Assembly: GCA_002900995.3 (NCBI GenBank)
Contig: CM035315.1
Coordinates: forward strand, 1,726,708-1,790,707
Direction: 5' to 3'
Length of the DNA stretch: 64,000 bases
Source: Ganoderma boninense
Lineage: Eukaryota; Basidiomycota; Agaricomycetes; Polyporales; Polyporaceae
Part shown: piece after piece, positions 45,210 to 56,182 of the stretch
How the letters are laid out: the number at the start of each line of letters is the position of its first letter
How positions within the stretch are numbered: position 1 is the stretch's first letter
Translations under genes and position numbers: made by a program
Notes under the pieces: generated by a model
What the model saw: only the letters and a program-made list of their open reading frames with translations
What the model was told of the DNA's origin: nothing
Databases searched by the model: none

Positions 45210-46884
45210 GGAAGATATCAAAACCGCCGCGACTGCACGGGAGGGGATCGACGCTTACGGTACGCCGCTCCAGGATTCGAATGTCTGAGCTGGTCTGCCT
45301 AACCAATTTTATTCCAGCTTCCCTTACCCTCGAGATGCCCGTTATGCTCTGTCGAGGGACGAGCCAGGTGCGCCTGGGTTGGTCTACCCAACACCAGGTG
45401 CGTGCAGCGCCACGACAGACGTGTACGGGTCTGGAGGATAAGACTGAGAAGGAGGTCGACCCCACCACTGACGACTTGCTGGTGACGGGATCAGTTGCCG
45501 CATACCTCGGTGCATACCTCGTCTGCCGTTCGCTTTGCTTTTGCCATTCCCGCCTCCATGCCCCTACCTGATTTTGCGCGGGACGAGCCCGGTGCGCCTG
45601 GGTTGGTCTACCCAACGCCGGGTGCGCGCAGCGCCGCACCGTTGTCATCCCCGCGTAACCCCGAGCCTCATACACTGCTCTTCAGGTCATCTCCTGGAAA
45701 GCGGTCTGGGGTTACAAGGATCACGATAACTTCTGCCGGTCCAGTTGTCACCATCTGCGGAGGGGAGAGTGTTGAACCGACAAGTCTGTGCCTCGACCGA
45801 CGACAACTCGAGCTTCGATGCCTGGAGGAAGAAGAAAGCATTGTGAGTACCGTCTGTCGACTCTGATGGCAGTCATTCCCTCCTTGCTCTAATCCGCTAA
45901 CATTCGGGGCTGTCCCTTGCCTTATGTTTCGTCTCCGCTTCACTCGTGCAACTTTAGGCATCCGTGCTGCCCCGGTAGGGCCACAGCGGGCACGTCTTCC
46001 CTCCACCTATGGATCTAGCGCAACTCCGCCAGCACACGCGCAAGAGTATGTTCAGACTTCGGCGACCTCGCGGGCGAAAATATTCGGAGCGACCTTGGCG
46101 GCCACGGCGACCTCGCGATCTCCACGACATGCGGCATGTCTCGGCCATCCAGCGCGTCGCGGCTGTGCGACCCAGACGCAGCTTCAACTCCTCGGCCTCC
46201 CGCGACAGATGGGGTGGGACCCCGGGTCACTGCACTGCTTGTGCGTGGAGGACATTGCCTGGGAGAGCATGTAATGTAAATGATATGGTAGTCGTCGTGG
46301 CCTGTGAGACTAACTTTGTTGTCTAGCAACTGCGTCGTCGTTCAGGACGCGCTGGCGTTGCGGCGTTCGCAGAAGCAGCAGGCTGGGCTGCTGGCATCGT
46401 TCACTGTGCTCGTCAAACACGTCGCGCTAACACCATTCAGTGAGTGCTGTGGAGGCTAGCAGTGCCCCTGCCCATTTCGGTGGCTAATTGTTTGCCTCAG
46501 GTGAACCTTGTCCGTCTGCTAGAATTGCGTTTTGGCGCTCAAAGTCTAAGTCACTTGTGTCGATGGTAGGCTTATATATATTCTCTATTCTGGATGTTTT
46601 CTGATACAAACGGCTGATAAAGAACATTTGCTCGCAGTGCTGTCAGCCATGTCTGTCCAATGATCTCTCTGGTCCCTGCCACAGCTTGTCGGTATATTCG
46701 GGACTTGAGGTGGCTCGGTGAGCCTTCATGTGTCCACGTCGGGACCAACCATGATGTCTGATACTTCTGTCTGGATACCAGAGCCTCGGTCGGCGTATAT
46801 AAAAGTCCGTCTGTGATCGGCCCACGATGGGAATGAAGATGCTGGCGGAAGGACCAGCAAGCCTTTCGACTCCGAGGTCCAGCA

Positions 46885-48085
46885 ATGAGTGGACGAAATG
46901 AAGAAGACGGGCTGCTTGCCGTTGGTCAGCTGGCTCTGCGTGTGGTGCGACGCAGAATCACCCTCCGCAGCGGGCGGGATCTTCGTGATCCTCGTAGTGA
47001 GGCAACGAGGACGATACGCGACGACATCGTGGAGAAGCATGCCTCAGCCACGAGCAAGCAAATAGCTGACGAGGCTGATTAGACAGGCGACATGTTCAGA
47101 TGTCGATGGGGCTCGTAATGGGTGAGTATGGCTCAACATGTCGCATTATTCTTCTGTTGAGCGGGCGAGTGAAACTTAGGCAGTCTCATGCGCTCGAGGA
47201 CAAACAGCCGCTGTCCACGATGAAGGTCAAGGTCAAGGTGGGCACTGTTTCGGACCTGTGCTCGTCTTCAGAATCTGAGAACCTTGCTGGGAAAGTTGAT
47301 GAAGAATGTAGGGGCAAGAAGCTGAACAGCACGGAAGTGTGAGAAGCACAAGAAGCACGAGACATGATGGGGTCTTACGTCCCGTTAGGAAGTACGGTGA
47401 TGCTTCGGGAATGGTGTATGCAAGTACGAGGACGAGAAGCACGCGGCCGAGGACCAGGACGCCACCGAGGGCCAGGACTAGGGCTCGGACGAGTGGAGCA
47501 CGGCCGAGGACGTGGGCTCGAGCACGGGCGCAAGGACTGAGACGAGCGGGGCACGGCCGAGGACGAGGGCTCGAGCGCAAGGACTGAGACGAGTGGAGCA
47601 TGGCCGAGGACGTGGGCTCGAGCGCGGGCGCAAGGACTGAGACGAGCGGGGCACGGCCGAGGACGAGGGCTCGAGCGCAAGGACTGAGACGAGTGGAGCA
47701 CGGCCGAGGACGAGGGCTCGAGCGCGGGCACAAGGACTCAGACGAGCGGGGCACGGCCGAGGATGAGGGCTCGAGCGCGGGCACAAGGACTCAGACGAGC
47801 GGGGCACGGGCACGACTTGCGTACAGGACAAGGGATTCCGATTCCGATTCCGATTCTAGCTCCGATTCCGACTCGACTTCAGACGGCGCTAAGTCCTTGG
47901 GCTCTCCACTCGCGTTCCGTCTGAGATCCTTCTGCAACAGTCCCCAAGGACGCGCTCCCTGCGCGCTCGTCGAGCAAGGAGGCCCATGGACATCGAACGG
48001 CTATGGAACTAGCAGAGGCAATGTCCTGATCCGGGGCCAGAGTGGCGAGTGCCGAGATCAAGGCTGGGCGCGCAGTGCGGACTAG
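46885..48085 (+). CDS. Low-complexity minisatellite gene (copy 2)
   Basis: Same ATG exon (MSGRNEEDGLLAVGQLALR) behind the TATA box at 46796-46804, same Lys/Glu/Ser exon and Ser-Asp run as copy 1. The six-unit minisatellite gives an encoded product different in length and frame path from copy 1. Coding status is uncertain. Confidence 0.33.
47487..47815 (+). repeat. Frame-rotating minisatellite, 6 units plus a partial (copy 2)
   Basis: I read unit lengths 53, 47, 53, 47, 53 and 53 bp followed by the same partial unit as in copy 1. Two 53-bp units carry GGGCGCAAGGACTGAGA, an end type not seen in copy 1, which points to unit exchange within the array. Confidence 0.85.
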
Positions 48086-48372
48086 GATGTCGATGTTCGA
48101 AACCCGCTGACGTCGCTGGAGAAGCGTCGGGATGGTGCGCATGGAAGGAGAAATGGTTCCTTCACTCATATGTTCCACAGTGCGTTCTCCCTTAGGCCAC
48201 GGGAATGCTTCATGCTGAACCCTATTCGCAGCAGCTTCGCGCAGCTACCCCGCACTGCACCATTTCGCTGATGGATCCCTCCGACGCTGGTTGTAACAGT
48301 GGCCGTGTTCCTGGAGGGCTCGACGTGTCGACCACAGGAGAACGACTCACACTGCCATCTCGGTATGTGTCA

Positions 48373-49385
48373 CATGTGTTCATCAGCACGATATCGGGCT
48401 GTGGACACACGCTAGCTCAGAGCAGTTTGAATGGACCTCAGTGGTCTTATACCGTCTTTTTAGCGTTCTGTTCCATTCCGTTCGCATTTTATATGTTGAC
48501 AAGCAGTCGTTTTCAAGGGGTTTGTTGGCTTCGTCATCGAAGTATGCTGTGACGCAGCTTACCTTTGTGCGCATCTCCCGGGACGCATTCGCTCCGACCT
48601 TGGAGTTCAACTTCACCGCTCATTTTACACTTCGATGCAGACTGCCTCGGTCCAGGTGGAGTTGAGCGTATGGATGTCGCGTTCGATGCGATGTTCCTCC
48701 TCCTGAACCGTGCACCCCAGCACCACCACATAGACGTGCCGGGGAATAGCCATTTTTCAGGCTTGTTACAGTGGCCTAGTTGCCGCAGGGACAGCCTCAA
48801 TCGCTGCGATGTTGGTGCTCCCATCCACCTGGTGATGTCAAGGCTGCTGTGATAGGCTTCGGATGAACTGGTTGAAGCTCTAGGATGCTTTTTGTGATGT
48901 ATGTGCTCATGATCCGTACCGTTTTCGCCCTGGCACGCGACGTGGATATTGATTCATTGCGGTCAGGACCTATACGCGACTTTACACAGATTATTTCTCT
49001 GTTGTATAGATCGCATCCATTCTTAGCGTACAGTTCTCGTCGTCTCCCCAATCTGCACGCTCTGTGAAGCTTACCGATACCCACGTCGACGATCTGAGAC
49101 CGAGATCGTCGTACGGCGTTGAACGTTCGTGGCGGGCCTGTATGGAACATTCAACCAGTCACTGGTCGGTTCGGGGAAGTACTTGCCTCGTGCTTCCGAG
49201 CGTTGCTCCGGTCAGCCCAATGGCCGTCGGGGTCTCTCGTTGGTGGGAAAGCTGCGACGACAGGTTGGAATCGAAGGGTGGGGCTAAACGCTGCTGAGTG
49301 CGGCGCCCTCGCGGCCATGGCCAGCAGCTCTCCCACACTCCTCCGCCAGCGATCGTGACCCCAACCTCTTGCTCAAAGCCTCGCC
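48373..49385. other. Gene-poor stretch before the Plavaka gene
   Basis: Open frames of up to 117 codons on both strands overlap each other and show no known domain. The promoter of the transposase gene should lie in the last few hundred bases, but I see no clear TATA box. Confidence 0.4.
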
Positions 49386-50091
49386 ATGTCGAACATAGTA
49401 AGTTGTACAATTCAATATGTGGCTGATAGTTGATGCCGTTCTTTTACAGCTTCGGTCAAATGATTTGAGGCCGATCGATGCCAGCGAAAGCCACCAGGAT
49501 CAGGTTTGGGTTTGCGATGGGTGTGGCCGTGTCTGCATGTCCAACGGGGCTCTGGTGACTCACAGAAATCATTGCGAAGAACTCGCAGTGAAAGCAAATG
49601 GTCTGTTGAATAGTGTGGGCGATGCAATGCTCGCCCGGCGCAAAAGGAATCTAGCGTCTCTGTTCGAGGATGACAGTGCGCGACTGGATCTGGGGACAGC
49701 TTCATCAGCCTCCGTCCCCGCACCGCCCTCTCTCCCTGTGCCACCTAGTATGTCTGTTCCACGCTCTCCTCCCTCCTCAGGCCGTCCACCCAGCCCGCCT
49801 TCTCCTATTCCCTCCCCGATGGTCCCTGTTGCTTCTGCCCCCCCCCTTCCTCTGCAATGCAAAATGCCCGGCCTCGACGGGAAAACATCCGTCTACCCGA
49901 GCGTTATCGGGATAACGGTGCACATCCTTGGCGGCCGAAACCACGAAAGCACGTTGACACACTTCCAGAGCCCCTCGTACCAGCCTCCTCCGAACTACCC
50001 TCCAATATCGACTCATCGCATTCAGCATCTTCTCGTGTGGCTGGGGTTGTCGAGAGTCAGGCTACATCTCAGTCGCTGGACCCCCACCATA

Positions 50092-52784
50092 TGTTGTAGT
50101 AATGATGCATCAGGTTCTGGTTACGACTCTAAGTTGTTTTACATCAGGTTACAGCAAGCGATCTGATGTATCACGACGCCTCCTGGGCTTCCGGGACAGC
50201 CATCAATAACCTACCTAATTGGGGAGGCCTCCTCCGGAATTAATGGAACAGCCACCAGTTATCTCCCTGATTTGGAAGATCTACTTCCAAGCACAGCATT
50301 GCTGCTTCCCAGGCTTATCTAAGCCTGTGGGCCACTGTTCCAGGTGCCTGGGTGCCTCCCTCCATCAATTCCGGTATTCCCCCATCAATCCTGGGCTCCC
50401 CCCATCAATTCCGGGTTCTCCCATCATTCTACCAACCTCCTGCCCCTCCTGTCCCAATATAGCAGTCCCTCCTCCCTCCCGGAATTGTGTTAGCTGTATC
50501 TCCCTCATTTCTGGGTGTATTGACTTCGTTCTTTTTGCATTATGTTCGTCTAATTAGCGCGCTTCTAATGCACCTAACACGACCATACAACGATGGTTAT
50601 AACATATACTAATGGCCCCTCTATAGTCGCTCTAGGGGGGAATGTTTGGCCCATATCTCAGCCGTTTTTGCACGCATTTGCTCGCGAGAGGGCGCGTTTT
50701 GTTCGCGTGATCGACGCGCACAAAACGAGCCCTCTCGCGCCCACATCCGTCCACCCGTTCCTCCGGTGCATATATCCCCTCCTCCTGGGGAACAGGTAGA
50801 TGCACCTTGGGAACCACTGGACCGATTGGCTTCGTTCTTTTTGCATCTGGTAGCTACTAGTAAGTGTATTCTAGGCGTACAAACTGCATATAGGCGAACC
50901 CAGTTGCCACTGTATGAGGGGGGCATCAATAGTCAGTTCTTCCCCCCATATCTCCTTCAGTTCTTGGCCGTTTTTTGTGCCCCTTATATGCCCGGAAAGC
51001 CCTGTGTAAGGGCTTTCCAACGAGCCTACATACGCCCCAATCCGTCCACTGTAGCCCTCGGACCATAGACCCCTTCCCCTGACTACTCCCCTCCCCACTG
51101 TTTGGCCCATATCTTGGGCAGTTCTGGGCCAATCCACTCGCTCTCTTTTGCGTCCTATGCATGCAATAGCACTGTTTGTAACCATGCAGTGTATATTACT
51201 ATCCCCTCCAACGATCTATATAGAGTCTGTTATCAGTAGTACCTAGATCTACCCCCCTCTGACATATATGTAAGTGGTGGCAGCTGACTAGATCATATAC
51301 ACTACTTGAAAGCCCTTTGCAGCCGCTTTCCAACAAGCCCAAAACCATCCAAATCGGTCAAGAAATGGATGAGATATAGCTAATAGATCAAATGTACACT
51401 GGGGTGTAAGACACTTTAAGACAGGCAGTAAGACACTGCTCTTGGAAATGCCTTACTAGCCCAAGGGGTCCCCCTTGGCTTCCACAAGTTATATCTCAAT
51501 GACTTCTTACCTGTTTCCCCTCAACTTTGTTGCATTGGATAGCTGCAATTGGCTGCTAGACTACCCTATAAATGCATGTTTTATCAGGCAAATGGAAAAA
51601 TTGTCAGAGGGGGGTAAACTGGTGACCACTGATAACACCCTGGATATAGATCTACATGCTTGATAGGACTTTTCAGTTGTGAATTGGCTTGTGGTATAGT
51701 ACACATATACGACGCAGAAGAGAGCAAGTGGATTGGCCCAGAACTGCCCAAGATATGGGCCAAACAGTGGGGAGGGGAGTAGTCAGGGGAAGGGGTCTAT
51801 GGTCCGAGGGCTACAGTGGACGGATTGGGGCATATGTAGGCTCGTTGGAAAGCCCTTACATAGGGCTTTCCGGGCATATAAGGGGCACAGAGAACGGCCA
51901 AGAACTGAAGGAGATATGGGGGGAAGAACTCGACTATAGGTGACTATTGATGCCCCCCTCATACAGTGGCAACTGGGTTCGCCTATATGCAGTTTGTACG
52001 CCTAGAATACACTTACTAGTAGCTACCAGATTCAAAAAGAACGAAGCCAATCGGTCCAGTGGTTCCCAAGGTGCATCTACCTGTTCCCCAGGAGGAGGGG
52101 ATATATGCACCGGAGGAACGGGTGGACGGATGTGGGCGCGAGAGGGCTCGTTTTGTGCGCGTCGATCACGCGAACAAAACGCGCCCTCTCGCGAGCAAAT
52201 GCGTGCAAAAACGGCTGAGATATGGGCCAAACATTCCCCCCTAGAGCGACTATAGAGGGGCTATTAGTATATGTTATAACCATCGTTGTATGGTCGTGTT
52301 AGGTGCATTAGAAGCGCGCTAATTAGACGAACATAATGCAAAAAGAACGAAGTCAATACACCCAGAAATGAGGGAGATACAGCTAACACAATTCCGGGAG
52401 GGAGGAGGGACTGCTATATTGGGACAGGAGGGGCAGGAGGTTGGTAGAATGATGGGAGAACCCGGAATTGATGGGGGGAGCCCAGGATTGATGGGGGAAT
52501 ACCGGAATTGATGGAGGGAGGCACCCAGGCACCTGGAACAGTGGCCCACAGGCTTAGATAAGCCTGGGAAGCAGCAATGCTGTGCTTGGAAGTAGATCTT
52601 CCAAATCAGGGAGATAACTGGTGGCTGTTCCATTAATTCCGGAGGAGGCCTCCCCAATTAGGTAGGTTATTGATGGCTGTCCCGGAAGCCCAGGAGGCGT
52701 CGTGATACATCAGATCGCTTGCTGTAACCTGATGTAAAACAACTTAGAGTCGTAACCAGAACCTGATGTATCAGAACTACAACA
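50092..52784. mobile_element. Nearly palindromic foldback-type element, about 2.7 kb
   Basis: About 1.07-kb inverted arms (50092-51163 and about 51702-52784) flank a 0.54-kb centre. The tips read TGTTGTAGT...TGATGCATCAGG on the left and the complement CCTGATGTATCA...ACTACAACA on the right. The motif ACATCAGGTT and variants recur in the outer 80 bp. No open frame in it resembles a transposase, so it should be non-autonomous. I find no clean target duplication. The flanking GCTGGACCCCCACC and GCTGGGACCCCGCC resemble each other and might be a degenerate one. Confidence 0.85.
50684..51018 (+). repeat. Internal hairpins in the foldback arm
   Basis: Stem GCGAGAGGG (50684-50692) with CCCTCTCGC (50730-50738), extended by GTTTTGT/ACAAAAC, and stem GGAAAGCCC (50994-51002) with GGGCTTTCC (51010-51018). 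Both recur mirrored in the right arm. Confidence 0.75.
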
Positions 52785-55318
52785 GCAGCTGGGACCCCGC
52801 CAATGTCACGTTGGCACGGACAAATCGAAACATTTTTGGCCTGTTTCGAGAGTATCGCGGCGTGTCTTTCCCTAAGCATGATCCCGAGGCTGCGTTCGAT
52901 CGCGAACTGCTTCTGAACCCCGTCAACGATCCTTCGGTCGATTCGCACTTTGAAGCAATGCCGACTCCCGCGCCGAGCACTTCCCATGAGCGTTCTGCAT
53001 CACCTCCGAAACCTCCCCAATCCTGCTTCCACCATACCACCACACCCAACTCGGTATCAGCTATCTCCAGTGCTGACTCGACCCTCTGCTCATTCTATCC
53101 TTATCCCAACTGGACATCTTTCCACCTCGGGCAATGGTATTGGACTGGCTCTCCCAAGAAATCAGAGTCGACTTTCAAGGAGCTTCTCGAGATCCTTACC
53201 GACTCCAGGTTCTGTGCAGAAGACCTGGTGTGCATAAACTGGAAGTCGATCAACGAGAAGCTCCTCAAAGGCGAGACTCGCTCATGCGCTCTAGGCGACT
53301 CAGAGATTCTTCCCGACAATTGGCACGAGACGAACGTGAAGATCTCAGTCCCTGTCCACAGCAAAGGGAATGAGCCAGGTGTCCACGTGTACGAGGACGT
53401 CACCTTATGCCATCGGAACATCGTGTCTATGATACGTAGTAGGATCTTGGATCCCTCAGTTTTTCCTCATCTGCATCTCGAACCGTACGAGCTCTTTTGG
53501 AAGCCCAACTCCGCAAAGCCTGTACGAGTGCATGGCGAAGTGTACGCGTCACCGGCATTCATCGAAGCTCACGACGCCATCCAACGTTCGCCACCAGAGC
53601 CAGATTGCTCTCGTGAGCGAGTAGTCATCGCCCTCATGTTCTCTTCCGACGGAACACATCTCACGGACTACGGCGACGCGAAGCTCCATCCAGTGTATGT
53701 GCAATTCGGGAACGAATCGAAGGAACGCAGAAGTAAGCAATCCAACAGTTGCTTTGAGCACATCGCATACTTCGAATCCGTGAGTTGTGGTTTTATCCTA
53801 TTCATGGAACAACACGTAATAATCATTTGGCAGCTTCCTGATGCATTCAAAGATTTCGTCAAGCAGAAATTTGGCAAGGGCGAATTTACCGGCGCATTCG
53901 CGACTCACTGTCATAGGGAACTCTTTCACGCACAGTGGGAGATTTTACTGGATGAGGAGTTCTTGGAGGTGTACAAGCATGGGATCGTCATCCTGTGCCC
54001 AGACGGCGTCGAACGGCGCTTTTACCCCAGGATCTTTAGTTATTCAGCAGATTATCCGGAGAAGTATGTCGTTTACAACGCCACAACTCATAAAGTTGTC
54101 TGACTGTTTACCACAGGGTAATGCTTGCTGGCATCCGAAATCTCGGTCGCTGCCCCTGCCCTCGATGTTTGATCCCACTGGATCGAGCACACAATCTTGG
54201 AATGACGAGAGATCGTTTACAGAGAAGGACGTTGGCTCGAGTTGATGACGACTCACGTCGTGCACGAGTAGAAGCTTCACGGAGAATCATCTATGAAAAG
54301 AATGGGGCAGTTACCCACAACAACGTAGAAACTCTATTATCCAAAGACTCCTTGGTCCCAACAACGGTGAGTCGGGCTCCGTTACCCAGCTTCCGTACTT
54401 CTCAACGCTTCCCAGAACGCGTTTTCCAAGATTCTAGGACCACTCGGTTTCAACATTTTCGACGCTCTGACCGTCGACTTCTTGCACGAAGTTGAATTGG
54501 GTGTATGGAAGAGTCTTCTGATACACATACTGCGACTCCTCGATGCCGCTGATCCGAAGGCTAAAGATGAGTTCGATCGGCGGTGAGTTTGGTCCTACTT
54601 CTGAAGGCCAACAAACCTAAGTTGTTCTGATCCAGCTGTCGACTTCTTCCTCCTTTTGGGAGAGATATCATAAGACGTATCTACTCAAACCGATCTGAAT
54701 TGAAGAAGATGACGGCTCATGAGTACGGGGAATTACTGAAGGTCCGTCGCTGTTCAGGACGGCGATTTATTTACTCTACTTACCTGTCGACAGTGCGCTA
54801 TCCCGTTGTTCGAGGGGCTGCTGCCCGAACCTCACAACAGCAGACTTATGAAGCTCCTATTCTCGATGGCATATTGGCACGGGTTCGCCGGTTTGCACCT
54901 GCACACTGATGAGACAACAGACGTCTTAGACGCTTTGACGACACTCCTCGGTCACCGTTTACGTGACTTCAAGGCGACGACTTGCGTAGCGTATACCACT
55001 CGGGAGTTGAAACGAGAGGCTGAACAGTGTCAACGAAGAGAGGAGAAGGCCAAACTTACCCAACTGTCCTCATCGAAGGCAGCATCTGGTGACTCCAGAC
55101 GATTGAAGACCCTCAATCTGGACACGTTCAAACTCCACGCTCTCGGGGACTATGTCTCATCCATTCGCATGAGGGGCTCCACTGATTCCTTGTCGGAAAT
55201 TTCCCAGAGAGTCCAGGACGCATCGGGATGCATCGGGACGCTTGAAGCGCCCATGAGCATCCCGGATGCACCGGGATTTGAGTTAATTCATCACGACGTC
55301 ACCAGACCATCAGGATGA

Positions 55319-56182
55319 TCCTAGCGAGATCGAGACGCAGAGCCGGGATCACGATACCGAACACAATATCTCAGTGAGCGAGCGATGATCGGGAGGCGAG
55401 GAACCGTCGGGATTGTTCCGAGACGCGCGCGGCAAAATGACAGCTCTCCGAGCTTCTCGGAGGTGGCTGCTTACTATCGGAGATATACCAACTTCATTGC
55501 TCCCGTAGCTTACTGGTGTAAGCCTTCTTGTTACATATTATTACCGTTTCTTATCTCCGCTAATAGACATCAGTAATATTCTTACCCTTCCTTATCCTCT
55601 GTCAACTAGACATCAGTAATCCTTCATGTTCTGAATACAATTGACGTTACTTACCTTCATATGATTTAAATTGTGGCCTGAGGCAGGTTCGAACCCTCGA
55701 GCCTATTATGTTCCTAATAGATGGTCGGTAACAAAACCACTAGTCCACCGGTCCTTTCCTACCTACGATTACTCATAAAATATATGCGTCTTTTCTTGCA
55801 CATCAAGGCGATTAGCACAATGCATTCTATGACCACTGGACCACAAGAGGAGATGTATTCTAATCACGTATGATGTCGTAACCCCAGCGCGCGATTCGTG
55901 ACCCATTTATCCGGGTCGCAATGGCTTGCACCATGCAGAGAAGAAGACTTGACCAAAATCTCACATGCCTTGCGGCATTGACACGCACTTGAACACTGCA
56001 AGCCGTACAGTATATCATCGGGCTTGGGGGGTTGGGCTGAGTTCACTTCGTGAAGACACGTCTATTGGTTTATTGAGAGTGGGGGTGGGGGGTAACAAAT
56101 GCGCGTATGGAAGAGGACATGATAAGAGCGATAACAGAGGGGCGAAGGTGTACCATGCTGTGGAAGTCTGGAAGAGCCCGCC
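55319..56182. other. Region after the Plavaka fragment
   Basis: Apart from the tRNA-like stretch I see no gene. The first 100 bp carry imperfect GCATCGGGA repeats that replace the expected transposase C-terminus. A G-rich run (GGGGGTGGGGGG, near 56080) precedes the unknown minus-strand gene. Confidence 0.4.
55675..55754 (-). ncRNA. tRNA-like sequence with Pol III A and B boxes
   Basis: The minus strand contains TGGACTAGTGG (A-box-like) followed about 40 bases later by GGTTCGAACC (B-box-like), with a small CTATT/AATAG stem between. The 7-bp acceptor stem does not form (5' GGACCGG against 3' CAGGCC) and the T-stem is weak. It looks like a decayed tRNA gene or the head of a tRNA-derived SINE rather than a working tRNA. 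Confidence 0.35.

Larger units (their letters stand above)
45210..48372 (+). repeat. 3.2-kb repeated module, copy 2
   Basis: Direct copy of 12183-15485. It begins inside a gene X exon, so gene X is present here only as a 3' fragment without promoter or start. Most of the module is identical; visible differences are one C in a run near 46466, a few substitutions and the minisatellite length. The 5' neighbour sequence (to 45209) and 3' neighbour (from 48373) differ from copy 1. Confidence 0.9.
49386..55318 (+). pseudogene. Plavaka-type DNA transposase gene, split by a nested element
   Basis: ATG 49386 gives MSNI, then after a GTAAGT...TACAG intron a C2H2-like finger (VWVCDGCGRVCMSNG...THRNHC), a Pro/Ser-rich linker and RRENIRLPERYRDN, reached only by a frame change at a run of nine C (49838-49846). 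A foldback element interrupts the gene at 50092-52784. Downstream exons (to 53779; 53834-54063; 54117-54366; 54416-54582; 54636-54741; 54794-55318) carry the transposase core: GLFREYRG, YPRIFSYSADYPEK, AGIRNLGRCPCPRCLIP, FNIFDALTVDFLHEVELGVW, GLLPEPHNSRLMKLLF and TFKLHALGDYV. These match the Plavaka (CACTA-like) family of basidiomycetes, which moves DNA by cut and paste. After ALGDYVSSIRMRGSTDS the usual C-terminal part is missing. Confidence 0.85.

Noticed and set aside
50219..52657. Open frames of 60-140 codons inside the foldback element
   Set aside because: Each appears mirrored on the other strand in the second arm, has no transposase motifs, and is explained by the inverted repeat.
55675..55754. 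Functional tRNA gene
   Set aside because: The acceptor stem does not pair, the T-stem is weak and the anticodon loop has a non-standard size.
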